A stretch of DNA of 64,000 bases from Atkinsonella hypoxylon (GCA_000729835.1 JFHB01000017.1:62001-126000); one strand, 5' to 3'; shown: positions 1 through 11,783, counted from the first letter of the stretch. The notes: generated by a model not told the origin, from the sequence alone. Made by a program: numbers and translations.

Positions 1-278
1 CTACAGCCTACTAATATAGTTAGTAGGTCTATAAGGGACTAGAAAGATTTAAGATCCTACCCTTACTAACTTGTTTGTTACAGCGCTCTTAATATAAGAT
101 ACCACTATTATTATAGTTATCTACTGCCTCTACGTAATCTATACTATACACTACAGCTTGATTTAGGCCGCTGCTGCTTCCACTACGTAATAATTGCTAG
201 GAGCAATTACAGATGCTAAATCTAAGAGACCACTACCCTCTTAGATATCTAGTCCTGTAATCCCTATTATTTTCAATA
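1..278 (+). repeat. 5' LTR of the copia element, 3' portion only
   Basis: Positions 1-278 match 7170-7444 with only scattered substitutions and a few small indels. The match ends exactly where the primer-binding site begins on the left and where flanking DNA begins on the right. The terminal TTTTCAATA probably derives from TTTTCAACA by RIP (CA to TA), which would restore the usual CA end of an LTR. About 420 bp of this LTR lie upstream of the window. Confidence 0.9.
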
Positions 279-290
279 GGTTATAAGCCC
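279..290 (+). promoter_or_regulatory. primer-binding site, half-tRNA(iMet) type
   Basis: The 12 bases directly after the LTR read GGTTATAAGCCC. Changing one A back to G gives GGTTATGAGCCC, the complement of the anticodon stem-loop of initiator tRNA-Met. Copia-group elements are known to prime reverse transcription with an internally cleaved half of this tRNA. The single change lies at the anticodon position and is the G-to-A type expected of RIP. Confidence 0.75.
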
Positions 291-1211
291 GGAAGACCTA
301 TCTGCAAGCTGTTAGCCCGCTGAAATCTACTATTGTGTACTGTATTACTCACTAGAAGCTATATTAAGACCTACGCTAGCAGCTATTGCTGCTATTAGTA
401 GCTTGCTAGAAGCTATTAATACCTGCTGCACACACATTGCTAGCCACTATACTAGTGTTTTCATTCTGCCCACCCTATACCTCCTGCACTAGTTCTATGC
501 ACCCTATGCATATACACTTTTGAAGCTATTCTTAATAGCTAGGTTCTATTGTTGCGCAACATTAAAATATACACATCTGCACACATTACATTCGCACTAC
601 GAATCGTTTTATTAGGCACTGCCTAATTAATTATTTCTATTAAGAAATAAGCTTAGCGCTGCACTGCATCGCTTGTTGTTATTGTTATATTGTGCACCCT
701 GTGCACCTCTGTTAGTGGCTATACTACAATTTGTAGTGCATGCCTAACAGCTCTTGTCGCGGATATTCCTGTGTTTTCGGTTGCAGAATTAATTTGTGTA
801 GTAATCCCACTGGTTGGGATTTTAAAGTAGGAATTAGCTGGATATCCCTAAATTAGCTGTGCCTAGGTCTCTATTAATTTATTAGAACCTAATTAGAGAA
901 GAATCTCCTGAATTTTTTGGCTAAAAATAGCTAGCACCTGTGTTTTATGCCCCTCGCAACCGCTTGTTAATCTAGTCTGCTATACAAATTGTATGTGTAT
1001 ATAGATCGCAATACAACACAGCCTTTAGAGCCCGTTATACCTGTTATAAAAGAAATTGGAGAAAAATCTCAGTATAATTTCTGAAAATATAGGGCACTTC
1101 TAGCCTATATTTAGTAAGAATTATTACTGTTATTTACTACTATTTCCACTGTAATTTGGCTATAATTAGCTATAAAAGAGCGTTAAATTAGCTACTTTTT
1201 GAACCCTTAAA

Positions 1212-4200
1212 ATAGCACCAAAAGGAACAGGCAAAGGAAAGAGCATAAGCCCTGAAAGGGGTAGTAGTTCTAGTACACTAGCTACTGCTACTAGTTTTCC
1301 TGGTCCAGCAAGGTCCCCCCCTTAGCTAGTAGATTCCTCTTCTGATGAAGAAGATTATACAGCTGAGAAGGCTCTAAAGGAAGCTAGATTAGCTTCTGAA
1401 AGAGTAGTGCAAGTCCATAATGTGTAAGCTAATCTAAAAGCTTAAATGGATAAGCAACAAGAGACCCTAAATAGATTCATTAGGTATAGTGAAGCAAAAC
1501 AAAGCCAAAATAAAGGTAATATAGCTAATTTACTAAGTAAATTAGATACTATAATTACATCTATAGGTAATCTCTCTATAGGGTCTCCCTCTAAGGTAGT
1601 AGATCCTATTACTTCTAAAAGAGCTTCTAAAGTCTCTTTTAAAGCCCCTAAACCTTCTAGTTCTAATAGTGCTACTTTTCTGCCTGCTTTTAATAAAAGC
1701 ACTATAAAAGAGCTAAATAAGAAGGTCCACTTAATTCTAGAGGCTGCTAAGCTAAAAGGCCCTAAAAATTTTAAACAGTAGAAGCAAGCTTTAACTATTT
1801 AATTTAGGGCCCTAGGATTCCCTTAATTTATTAATAATTCTAGTATAGCTAGTACTTTAGTAGATTTAGAACAAGCTATTATCCTTATAATTATAAGAGA
1901 TAGTTGCTAATCTGGACCTTAAGCTGCTATAAGCTGGCATAAGTCCCCTGTAGATGCCTATAACGTTCTAGTTAGGCAATATTCGCAGAGTGCTGAAATA
2001 CAACGTAGTACGCTATATGCTAGTTATTACAACTTATCGTTTTCGAACTATAAGGGATCTTTAGAGGCCTTTAATGCTGAATTTAATAATTTACTAGCTA
2101 GATTACAGCTCTGTAGTGTAGCTATCAATCTAATTAACTAGGTAAATTATTATATTGATGCTTTAAAGAAGACCTTCTCTAGCTGGGCTAAAAGGCAGCG
2201 ATATTCTATTAGAGCTGCTAGAGCATAAGGTCTATCTGTAAAAATGCTGAATTTACAGTTCCTTATAGCTAATTTATTAGAAGAATAAAGAGATAAAAGC
2301 TTCTCTATATCTAAAGCTCTTAGTTATAAAGCTTCTAACTCTAATAGTTCTAATAATAATAAGGCTAATTAAGGAAAGAATCCTCCTAATCAGAAGAAGA
2401 ATTCTAACGATTCTAATTCTAATAATTCTAATGCCTCTAAAGATAAAGATATAGATAAAGCCTCTAAGAATAAGAAGAAGTAGAAGGGCTAAAGAAGAAG
2501 TAATAAAAACTCTAGGAATAAGGATAAAGAAGCTGCTTTTGCTATAGGTTGTTATAACCTATCCACTAGCAACCAGGATACTATAGATTCCAATAGTGAA
2601 TCTAGCAGTTCTAGTAGTGATAATTCTTACGATTCAGATACAGAATCCACTACTAGTGATACTAGTACTACTAGTAATAATACCCCTTCTTTTAACTATT
2701 CCAATAGAATAATTAAAAACTCCTTACTATACAATACAGGTTCTACCTGTTATATAGTTAACAATAAGGCATTTTTTAGGACTTTTAAGCCTATAAAAAA
2801 GGGTAAAACTGCGCCTATTGCTACTGGAGGAGGTCCTATTTATCCTAAAGGACAGAGAACTGCTGTATTCTAGGTACTAGTTAGTACAAACCTAGCTAAA
2901 TATAGGCCTTTAGCTCTAAAGGATGCTCTATATTGCCTAGGTTTAGATACTAACCTAATTAGTGGTCTAAAGCACTATTTAATAGAGGGCACTCTCCTTA
3001 GAAATCAGCTATTTCTAGCTAATAGAAGCTACTGTAGGCTTCTAAATCCCAAAAAGTATAGTTTCTTCTTACAGCTTAAAGGGCAAGAGACCCCTAGAGT
3101 GTGTAAAAACCACGCAAATCTCTCTTATATAGGATTTCTAGCTAGCAATAGTTATAATAGCAGTTATAATGCTAGTTATCCTATAGAGGTTTAAATCCCT
3201 CAACAGCCTGGTTTTAATCCAGAGGAATATAGCTAAATCGAGGAATTATCTAATTTTAAAGAAGAAGAAGATAATACCAATAACAATGCTATAGAGCCAT
3301 TAGCCCTAGTTCCTAAACGGGCTCCTAGTTAGATTCCTTCTAATAATAGGGATTTAGAAGGTCTAAATCCTAAGTTGCTGGATATTGGAGGAAATAGCTG
3401 TCTAGATCCCTTAAACAAGGCCTGTAGTTCTTAAGAGATCTAGCAAGATAGAGAGCAACAGGAAGCTAGCTCTAATAATAATTCTAGTAGTAATTCTACT
3501 GCTTCTTCTTCCTATAAGAAGCTCCTAGAATTAGCTGCTACTTAGCATATTAGATTAGGGTATATAGGACTCCCTTTACTAAAGAAGACTGCTTCTATTA
3601 CTAAAGGTATTCCTAATTTTACAAAAATCAAGGAAAAGGATTTTAACTGCCTAGCTTGCAATTAAGCTAAAGCTGTTAGAAGACCTAGTAAGCATGCTAT
3701 TCCTAACCCCCCTAGATGTTTAGATATTATAGAGGGAGATACCGTTAAAATAGAGCCTATACTGCACAACAAAAGGCCTCTAGTTCTTTTTCTAATTAAT
3801 AGAAAATTACAGTATAAGTAGTCTTTTAATCTAGCTAATAAAGAGGGTTCTACTCTCTATAGCTATATTAAAGGCTTCTTTAAGGAATTAAAAAACTAGT
3901 ATAACTGCTACCCTAAACACCTTTATTTTAATAGTAGTATAGAAATTAATACTAAGTTGTAAGCTTAGCTATCTTTTAAGGGTATTTACTTTAGCACCTC
4001 TTACCTCTATATTTACAAATAGAATAGGCTAATAGAGAGAGCTATAAGGGTACTTCTAAACCGTTTGTATGCTACTCTACAGTAGTTACAATTACCTCTG
4101 TATCTATAGTCTTACATCCTTCCTGCTATAGTGGATTTAGTTAATACTACTGCGAATAGCACTAAACTACTAAGTCCTAAACAGCTATATCTAGCTGATT

Positions 4201-6485
4201 TAGAGCCTTCTAAGACCTATAAGCCTAATTTTACTAAAATAAGGGCTATAGGCTCCTATTGCGAAGTTCTAATCCTATTAGAATAGAGATCTAAGTTGCA
4301 GAAGCTAGCTAAAAGAACTATTCCTAGTAGACTTTTAGCTACACTAGGTTCTAATGTATATCTAATATATATCCCCTTTAAACAAGCTGTTATAAAGACT
4401 AGCTTCGTTAAAATTATAGAAGGAATAGGTCCTATTTTATAGGGCATCCCTAAGGTTCCTATTGGTTCTATAGTGGATAATCCTTTAGAGAGAGAAATTA
4501 ATAACTAGCAGCAATTAGAAGATAATTATACTCCTAAGTATCCTTATTCTAGTTATCTAGATGTGCTAAATTATCCACTAGAACCTATAGAAAATTAAGC
4601 TCTTCTACTAAGTAACCCTATAGAAGCTATAGAGGCCCCTAAAGCCCCTATATCTATAGAAGCCCCTTAGGCTAATATAGAACCTATAGAAGCTAAAGCT
4701 GATGCTAATGCTATAGATTTAGATAGAGACATATTTTCCTTAATTAAGGATCTATACTTTAAGGCAAGGACTAAAGCAGCTATTACTTCTAATAGTAATA
4801 AGGATAAACTTCCTAACACGTAGAAGTAAGCCCTAAAAAGCTCTACTAAGCAGCATTAGATAGAAGCTACCTATAGCGAATTTAAGCAGCTATTAGCTGC
4901 TAGAACCTTTAAATTTATAGGGAAAGACTAAGTACCTAAGGGCTAAAGAGTTCTAAAGAATAGGCTTATTTATAGGCTTAAAAAGGATAAAGAAAATAAT
5001 CCTATTAAATATAAGGCCTGCCTTATTACTAAGGGATTTATGCAAATAGAAGGTTAAGACTATCTAGAGACCTTTACTGCAACTAGTATTCCTTCTAGCT
5101 AGCGTATATTATTAGCTCTTGCAGCTTTTAATAACTAAGAAGTTAAGTAAATCGATTTTATAGAAGCGTTTTTAAATAGCAAGCTAAAAGAAGCTATTTA
5201 TATAGAAATCCTAAATAGATTCGTTGAATTTGCAGAGCAAGCATTGCTATTAGTAGCTAAGCTACTAAAAAGCTGTAATTATAAGCCCTCTAAAGAGCAA
5301 GTAATTAAGCTAGAAAAATCCCTCTATAGTCTAAAGTAAAGTCCTAGAGAATAGCAGCAAATTCTAACAGAATTACTTTAAAAGTATAGATTTAAACCTC
5401 TTATATTAGACCTAGCAGTCTTTTATAACCTAGCTATATCTATATATATTGCTACTTACGTAGATAACTGTCTTCTAATTAGTCTAAATCTAAGCTATAT
5501 TAACAAGCTAAAGAAGCTATTATATAAAGCTTATCTAATAGAAGATAGAGGACCAGCAGAATTCTTTCTAGGTGTATAAATTACCCATAATAGGTCTAAA
5601 AGGTCTATTAAAATCCACTAATCTTAATACATCCTTAAAGCCCTAGAAAGATTCAAAATGCTAGATGCTAAGCTAGCTTCTATTCTAATACAGCTGGGGA
5701 TTCTAAAGCAACTAGTTATAAAACCCCTCTTAAAATCCAATTATAAGCTTTATTAGAGCATAATAGGCACTATAATGTACCTTATGTTGCTAACTAGGGC
5801 TGATATTGCTTTTTCCGTTTAGTGGCTATTAACCTTCCTAGCTAAGCCCTATATAGAGCACCTAAACGCCTCTAAGCATCTCCTAAGGTACTTAAGTGGT
5901 ACTAGAAGCTTTACTATCACTTATAAGCGATCTAGTCTACACCCTTTAGCAGGGTCTTCCTCTAAAAAGTCTTCTAAAGCCTCTAATAGTTCTATTAGTT
6001 GTAAAGAAGTACTTAAGACCCTTCTTAGTTATTGCAATAGCGATTTTGCTGGTGACAAAGTCTCTTCTAAATCAACCTATGCTTATCTATATAAGCTAGC
6101 TAGTGGACCTATTAGCTGGAAATTGAAAAAAGCTAGTACTATTGCTCTTTCTACTTTAGAAGCAGAATCTAATGCATTATCTAAAGCTATTAGGGAATTA
6201 GAGTGGCTCTACAGCCTTTTTAAGGAGATAAAGCTGCCTTTAACCCCTCCTATTTCTATTAGGTGTAATAATTAAGGTGCTATAGTTACTACTTACAACC
6301 TAATGTTGTATAGTAGAACTAAGCACACCCTTTTAAAGTTTAACTACATTAGGGAAAAGATTTGTAAAGGTATAGCTAAGGTTAGTTATATTAATATAAA
6401 TTAGATGCTAGCAGATAGCCTAACTAAGCCTCTTGCTATTCAAAAGCATTAACAATTTATTAAGTTACTAGAGCTTTCTAGCTAG
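1212..6485 (+). pseudogene. copia Gag-Pol polyprotein, broken by RIP stops
   Basis: One frame can be followed for about 1,758 codons. The likely start is an ATA at 1212 (from ATG), followed by a Ser-rich and charged Gag-like stretch whose longest open part is 1446-1781. Protease appears at 2730 as YNTGSTCYIV, with the catalytic Asp of D-T-G changed to Asn. The integrase zinc-binding region lies near 3530-3690 (HIRLGYIG, later CLAC), followed by the integrase core to about 4270. Reverse transcriptase spans about 4870-5690, with IDFIEAFLNSKL at 5146 and the YVDD box changed to YVDN at 5457. RNase H spans about 6030-6470 (SDFAGD, then LEAE, then LADSLTKPLA). Stops are spread over all domains, so no functional product is possible. 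It is a fungal retroelement, not a virus of animals or crops. Confidence 0.92.
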
Positions 6486-6740
6486 CTTATAAAAGTAATA
6501 AAAACACTTAAAAAATCGAAAAGCAACAAAAAACAGTTAAAAATCGAAAAACAACAAAAACAATCAACAATAACTAGTTATATTCAACTATAACTACCCT
6601 AGAATTACTGGAATTAGTTATGTTATTAGTTATATTATTTAGTTCTGTTATTAGTACTATATTTCGTTAGTTGATTCTAACTTAGATATCCTTTAAAGGA
6701 GCTAAGTTGCTTATAGAACTAGTTACTTCTTACATTTCTA

Positions 6741-6747
6741 GAGGGAG
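6741..6747 (+). promoter_or_regulatory. polypurine tract of the copia element
   Basis: GAGGGAG lies immediately before the TGTT that opens the 3' LTR. This is the standard position of the purine primer for plus-strand DNA synthesis in LTR elements. Confidence 0.8.
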
Positions 6748-7444
6748 TGTTAAAAATAAGCTACTCTATATAGCCTATTTTTATACCTACTAGTTGCTCT
6801 ATTACGTAACCCTTATTAGGTCTTGTTACGTTAATTTTTAGTAGAGATATCGCTGTTACTAGATGCAAAACATCTAGAATCGACTAAGGTAAAGTTACCT
6901 AACCTATAGTTAACTTTAATAGCGATTTTCTCTATAACTAGTAATAGTAGAAATTCAAGAAGTATACTATTTAAAAGCTAAGAATTAGGGCTTTCTAATA
7001 ATATAATTGTTAGATAGAGTTGCTTATAAGGGTTGCTTATTATTAGTAGAATTTATTAAATTATATATATAGGCGTCTCGTTTATATAGCTATAAGTCGA
7101 TTTTTTTGTTTTTATATAGTAAATCTTTTTGCGGAAATTATAAAGTAGCCTATAAGCCCCTTCTAGCAACTACAGCCTGCTAATATAGTTAGTAGGTCTA
7201 TAAGGGACTAGAAAGATTCAAGATCCTACCCTTACTAACTTGTTCGTTACAGCGCTCTTAATATAAAGATACCACTATTACAGTTATCTATTGCCTCTAC
7301 GTGATCTAGTACTATACACTACAGCTTGATTTAGGCCGCTGCTGCTTCCACTACGTAATAATTGCTAGGAGCAATTACAGGTGCTAAATCTAAGAGACCA
7401 CTACCCTCTTCTATCTAGTCCTGTAATCCCTATTATTTTCAATA
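6748..7444 (+). repeat. 3' LTR of the copia element
   Basis: This 697-bp LTR begins TGTTAAAAAT after the polypurine tract and ends TTTCAATA. Its last 275 bp repeat the first 278 bases of the window. ACAAT (7445-7449) follows directly and would be one copy of the 5-bp target duplication. Confidence 0.88.
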
Positions 7445-7461
7445 ACAATAGCTGCTTCTAG

Positions 7462-7898
7462 TGTTAAAGGAGGTAAATTTACGTTCCGAATATAGATGGA
7501 TTCCGTATGTGGATGCCCGACGTTAATGGATAGCTGTAAAGGCTACTATAATCCAATAGATTAAGAGGGAAAAGAGGGATATAGGGAAGAGATAAGCCCA
7601 CTATATATTTATTATGGGATTATTACAGCTTAGTTAGCTAATTAGGGTCTTGTGCAGCCTTAACAGGGGTCCGTGCAACTGGCAGGACTTTTGACTGGAC
7701 TCTCCGTATATACCCGTTGGATCCGTAGATGCCTGAGGCATTATGGTGTTGTAGTCAGGCTACGAGCGGAGTAACGGAGGGGGTATTAGAGGGGGCCCAC
7801 TGCAAGTGGTGAACTAATATGCGGATGCGACCAATCAGCGGTCGTATCCTGCGCACCTGCAGCCGGAACCGCACGATAGATTTATAACGATTCCAACA
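7462..7898 (-). repeat. second, older LTR in opposite orientation
   Basis: On the minus strand this segment starts TGTTGGAATCG, a common start for fungal copia LTRs, and ends CCTTTAACA, so TGTT and AACA bound 437 bp. Immediately upstream of it on that strand (plus 7899-7906) is a purine run GTAGGGAG, as expected for a polypurine tract, so this would be a 3' LTR whose internal region is almost entirely gone. Base composition is far less AT-rich than in the neighbouring element, so it is a different family or escaped RIP. GCTTCTAGTG occurs just left of it (7454) and again to its right (7944), which may record the deletion or insertion event. Confidence 0.55.
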
Positions 7899-7944
7899 CT
7901 CCCTACAGGGGGCTAGCTTGTATTCGACCCACCTGTTGTACTAG

Positions 7945-8208
7945 CTTCTAGTGCCTTCTATCATCATCATCATTATTGTTAGAAGTCATCAATTTTATCG
8001 CGTTCAACGTTAAATTGATCAATTCCATAAGGTTCAATACAACCACAAGACCTTCAAATCGTTAAATTCATTAAATTCAACGGATTCAGTCACTTCAACG
8101 AGGCCTCGGACCCCTGGCGGACACCAAAATGCCTTGAAATACAGGCTTCAATACATTCCCCCTGACGATACCTGCGGGGACGGGCTCAATCACCCCTGCC
8201 GACCTGTA
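7945..8208. other. gene-free spacer
   Basis: AT-rich spacer with a short (TCA)n run near 7960 and loosely repeated TTAAATTCA-like words near 8070-8100. No coding pattern was seen. Confidence 0.5.
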
Positions 8209-8446
8209 CGCACGAGTCAGCTGACCTACAGCATTAAGACCCACACGGAAGAAGGGTGGTTCGAGTCATACTCGGTCCTGTCCTTGATCCGTCGCGTCTG
8301 CTTTGTGCTTCTATTTTCGCTTGCCTTTATCCTCGACATTCCGATTACAAGACCCAAAAGAGCCCTGTATCAGTATTTATTGTCACTACCTCCACGAATC
8401 GGGATTGGGTAGAATCATTTGAGCCACGCTGTATCCTTGCCGCAAA
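8209..8446 (+). repeat. duplicated upstream region of the FunK1 kinase gene
   Basis: From CGCACGAGTCAGCTGACC at 8209 to about 8335, this DNA matches 26219-26335. Just before the start codon, TTTGAGCCACGCTGT (from 8418) matches the DNA before the broken second copy at about 26630. It is therefore part of a duplicated unit made of promoter plus kinase gene. The two upstream copies differ by substitutions and by about 300 bp of extra sequence in the second copy. Confidence 0.85.
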
Positions 8447-10762
8447 ATGACACTTAGTGAGCAGCAAATCGAGGTTATCTCAAAGCACCCGCTCAATAGT
8501 ACGTTGGATCGCTTCCGCGACAAACTACGCGACGATGGTGCCGATCAGCATGAAACGATCGCAAGCACTATATTGGCACTGCTTGATACTGCCGCCGCAG
8601 TAAGACTTGGCTCTACAGCCGGAAGGGAGAATCTAGCTGATGACCTTTTTCTTCTATATCGGGGTGTCCGGAAAGGATATTTTAAAAGCGAGCATCTTCG
8701 CCCTCTTGTCACTTGCGTCATTGACAACGTTGCTGATGCCGAGCTCTGGGAAGTGGTTTTCAACATCGTCAAAACACTCGGCGCCCTCACTCCTCCCTCT
8801 TCTATTGCACCGACCTTCAATGGAACACCGGTCAAGACCAGCTCGAGTCAACTTGCTGATAATGAAACGCGGTCCCTTATTGAAAGAGAGCTCTTCTTCG
8901 AGATAAAGGACTGCACTTTTCGCAACGTTGGGGGTTTCTTTAATAAGTTTTTTGACTCTAAGAGCTGGCGCAAAGACCAGAGAAAGATGCTTAAGGAGTT
9001 AATGGCTCTGCATAACGGAAAGGAATGGAAGCACTTCCCGGCAACAACTGATGAAAAGTCGGTCTGGGACTGGCTTCGCTCACTGGAAGAGCGCGCTTTA
9101 GCTAATGCACCCAACAAGCTCTATACCACCACAACTGCCAACCAGTTTAAGGAACGGAAAGGCCAGATGGATATCTTCTTTCAGACGCCAGCCACAAAGA
9201 CGCCAGCCACAAGCGCGAATGCAACCTTTATGTATAAGCAGGTCCTCGTCGTTGGGGAGCAAAAGAAGTCAAATAACACAAGCAAGTTCAAAGCAACTCT
9301 TCTCCAGCTTACACGCCATATACGAGGTGTCTTTGCCGACCAGCCGACCCGCCGGTTTATTCATGCATTTACCCTCTGCGCTTCTATAATGGAGCTCTGG
9401 GTCTTTGATCGGTCTGGGCCGTATAGCTCAGGGCCATTCGATATTCATAACGAGCCGGATAAATTTGCTCGTGCTATTGTTGGGTATGCCACAATGGATG
9501 ATGATTCAATGGGCCTAGACACGTTCATTAAGCGAGTGGATAACTATCGTTATGTTACTCTAAACGATTTTAGCGGCAACAAAACAAGGGCTAAGCTAGG
9601 GATGCCGATAGTTAGGCAGAAAGCTGTTGTCTGTCGTGGAACAACATGCTTTAAGGCTGGAAAGGGCGCTATCGCGAAATTCTCGTGGGCATCAGACAAG
9701 CGGAAGCTTGAGGTAGAACAACTAAAGCTAGCGGAAGAGAGGGACGTTAAGGGGGTAGCAAGAGTAGTAGCGCATTATCGGATTACTACTATTGCAGATA
9801 TACGTGATGGGCTGCAGTTTCTAGAACGTCACCAGTTCCGGAATGAAAACAACTGGTTTAACGATCCGCCCTCGACTACAGCAAGTGTAAGGACGTCTAG
9901 CAATAAGCGCAACTCATCTTCCGATCATACATCTGACGCGTCCGGATCTAAGAGGCGGCGCTCTAACCGACAGAGATCGAAGCTGGCCACAAAACTCAAT
10001 GAGGAATTAACTATCGCTAAGACTAGGCCGAGCTTGTACACGGGCAGCAAGGACCCTTGGGAAAACAGGATCTATTGCTGCCTTGTTGTCTCACCAGCCG
10101 GCCGTGTTATTAGCGACTATAAGACAGTAGAGGAACTGTTAGAGTCAATGCAAGATGCTATTAAGGCACACCAGTCCCTCTATATAAAGGGTAAAATTCT
10201 CCACCGGGATATATCTTCAAATAATATTATTATTACCAAGCCTAAGGTAGCAGATGGCTTTAAGGGCATGCTTATTGACCTTGACCTAGCTAAATTAATG
10301 GACAGTGGCCCTAGCGGAGCGCGGCACCAGACTGGCACAATGCAGTTTATGGCTATTGAGGTGCTGCACAAGATAGATCACACCTACCGCCACGACTTAG
10401 AGTCATTTTTCTACGTCCTTCTTTGGATGTGTGCGCGTCAATCATGGAAGAATGGACTTGGACTTGGCGGTGAACGGATGCCGCCTAAGGAAAGCCTATT
10501 AAGGGAGTGGCAGATTGGGAGCTTCAAGGAAATTGCCAGGACGAAGGCAGGCGACATGGCCGTACATGGCATTGAAGACATCATGGGCGAATTCCCAGAG
10601 GAGCTGGATGTCGTCAAGCCGCTCTGTCTGAGCCTTCGATCAATCTTGTTTGGGGACACAGCGAAGCTGAACTTCGGGACGCCTGCAGGAGACCCAACCC
10701 AACTTTACGGACCCATCATAGCAGCATATGATGAGGCGATTAGCAGTCTTAGGGATAATTAA
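8447..10762 (+). CDS. FunK1-type fungal protein kinase
   Basis: Intronless 771-residue protein. The C-terminal half carries the fungal-specific kinase domain (FunK1, Pkinase_fungal): a VAIK-like lysine in AIAKFSW (about residue 413), a catalytic loop HRDISSNN (HRD at 586-588), DLD in place of DFG within MLIDLDLAK, and the family strings TGTMQFMAIEVL and HTYRHDLESFFYVLLWMC. The N-terminal ~350 residues match the usual FunK1 leader region; a basic Ser-rich linker (about 485-520, SKRRRSNRQRSK) could be a nuclear signal. No signal peptide is apparent. The start was chosen as the first ATG in frame, and the duplicate copy has ACG at that position. FunK1 genes are known as lineage-specific expanded families in fungi; the substrate is unknown. 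The gene sits beside retroelement remnants and has a broken paralogue about 18 kb away. Confidence 0.9.
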   Translation: MTLSEQQIEVISKHPLNSTLDRFRDKLRDDGADQHETIASTILALLDTAAAVRLGSTAGRENLADDLFLLYRGVRKGYFKSEHLRPLVTCVIDNVADAELWEVVFNIVKTLGALTPPSSIAPTFNGTPVKTSSSQLADNETRSLIERELFFEIKDCTFRNVGGFFNKFFDSKSWRKDQRKMLKELMALHNGKEWKHFPATTDEKSVWDWLRSLEERALANAPNKLYTTTTANQFKERKGQMDIFFQTPATKTPATSANATFMYKQVLVVGEQKKSNNTSKFKATLLQLTRHIRGVFADQPTRRFIHAFTLCASIMELWVFDRSGPYSSGPFDIHNEPDKFARAIVGYATMDDDSMGLDTFIKRVDNYRYVTLNDFSGNKTRAKLGMPIVRQKAVVCRGTTCFKAGKGAIAKFSWASDKRKLEVEQLKLAEERDVKGVARVVAHYRITTIADIRDGLQFLERHQFRNENNWFNDPPSTTASVRTSSNKRNSSSDHTSDASGSKRRRSNRQRSKLATKLNEELTIAKTRPSLYTGSKDPWENRIYCCLVVSPAGRVISDYKTVEELLESMQDAIKAHQSLYIKGKILHRDISSNNIIITKPKVADGFKGMLIDLDLAKLMDSGPSGARHQTGTMQFMAIEVLHKIDHTYRHDLESFFYVLLWMCARQSWKNGLGLGGERMPPKESLLREWQIGSFKEIARTKAGDMAVHGIEDIMGEFPEELDVVKPLCLSLRSILFGDTAKLNFGTPAGDPTQLYGPIIAAYDEAISSLRDN

Positions 10763-11733
10763 TGTGTGTATACAGACAAGCCGACCCCCCTATCCCCCCT
10801 CCCCTTGTCACCCAACCTAACCAAAGACTTGGGGTATTAAACCGACCATTAAGGGGACCTTTACCTGATCTATCAACGCTACCTGGCATTGAACGCCACT
10901 GAAAGATACATTCCTTTTTATGTAACTTTACCCCAATGGAAAGTCACTTCTAGTTCCACTGCATGAATAACAGATGAGTAGATACCTCAGGTACCTGCCT
11001 ACCTACCTATTGACGGTCTTAGTATAGACATAGTAATAGAGCTCGACGTAAGAGTTACGACCTGTTATACAATCTATAACAGGCTGGTCAGTGTATAGTG
11101 TAAAACACATATAAAGTTATAGGAGCTATACCCCTTACTACAATACAGTCTACTACATTTTTAAGAAAAAAAAAAAAATTCCTCCATAACTTACACCTAA
11201 GCTATAGCTAAGCTAATTCGCGTAAAAACGAAATTTATACTGTTGTCTTTTATTACATGTATATTTAATAGGCTAACGCATTGTTCTAGGCTCTCTATAC
11301 AAATTTAATATATAGCTATTGCAGTTGCAGTTGCTAGACCTCTCTATATAAATTACATATTCCGTAGAATGTGGGATATAGCTGCATTGTAATTGTAGGT
11401 CCGGAAGAAAGCGGAAAAATACAGCGCTTTTTTACAGCGCCGATTAGGGATACTCCTACTAGGGCCTGCCATCATTCCAAGCCGGAAGACATCGAATGAA
11501 ACAGAGAACTGTCACCTCTTCTAAAAGCTCTGCTATAGAATGCTGTCGTAAAATTAAACGTCGCAAGGGATCAACAAGTATTGATCGGTAAGACTCCATA
11601 TGAGTTATCCGGGGCGACAACTGCCGCCGCCCCACAGTTGCAGTTGCAGTTGCAGTTATGTACACCACACCACACGTCATTGCACGCCATGCCATCGAAC
11701 TGTAGTTAACTCTTCCATATACCGCGTCAACTC

Positions 11734-11783
<50 letters not shown>

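Larger units (their letters stand above)
1..7444 (+). mobile_element. Ty1/copia LTR retrotransposon, RIP-inactivated, 5' end cut by window
   Basis: The element consists of a partial 5' LTR (1-278), a primer-binding site (279-290), one long gag-pol frame (1212-6485), a polypurine tract (6741-6747) and a full 3' LTR (6748-7444). Domain order is Gag, protease, integrase, reverse transcriptase, RNase H, which defines Ty1/copia. All recognisable domains lie in the same reading frame, so damage is by substitution and not by indels. Nearly all stops are TAA or TAG where CAA, CAG or TGG would be expected, and the element is strongly AT-rich. That is the footprint of RIP, a fungal process that mutates duplicated DNA. 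The bases ACAAT after the 3' LTR are the expected position of a 5-bp target duplication, but the left copy is outside the window. Confidence 0.93.

Noticed and set aside
8262..8285. GGTTCGAGTC word resembling a tRNA B-box, also in the second copy at 26263
   Set aside because: No cloverleaf on either strand; it is part of the duplicated FunK1 upstream region.
11735..11779. A45 as the tail of a non-LTR retroposon
   Set aside because: No upstream LINE or SINE-like sequence and no target duplication were visible.
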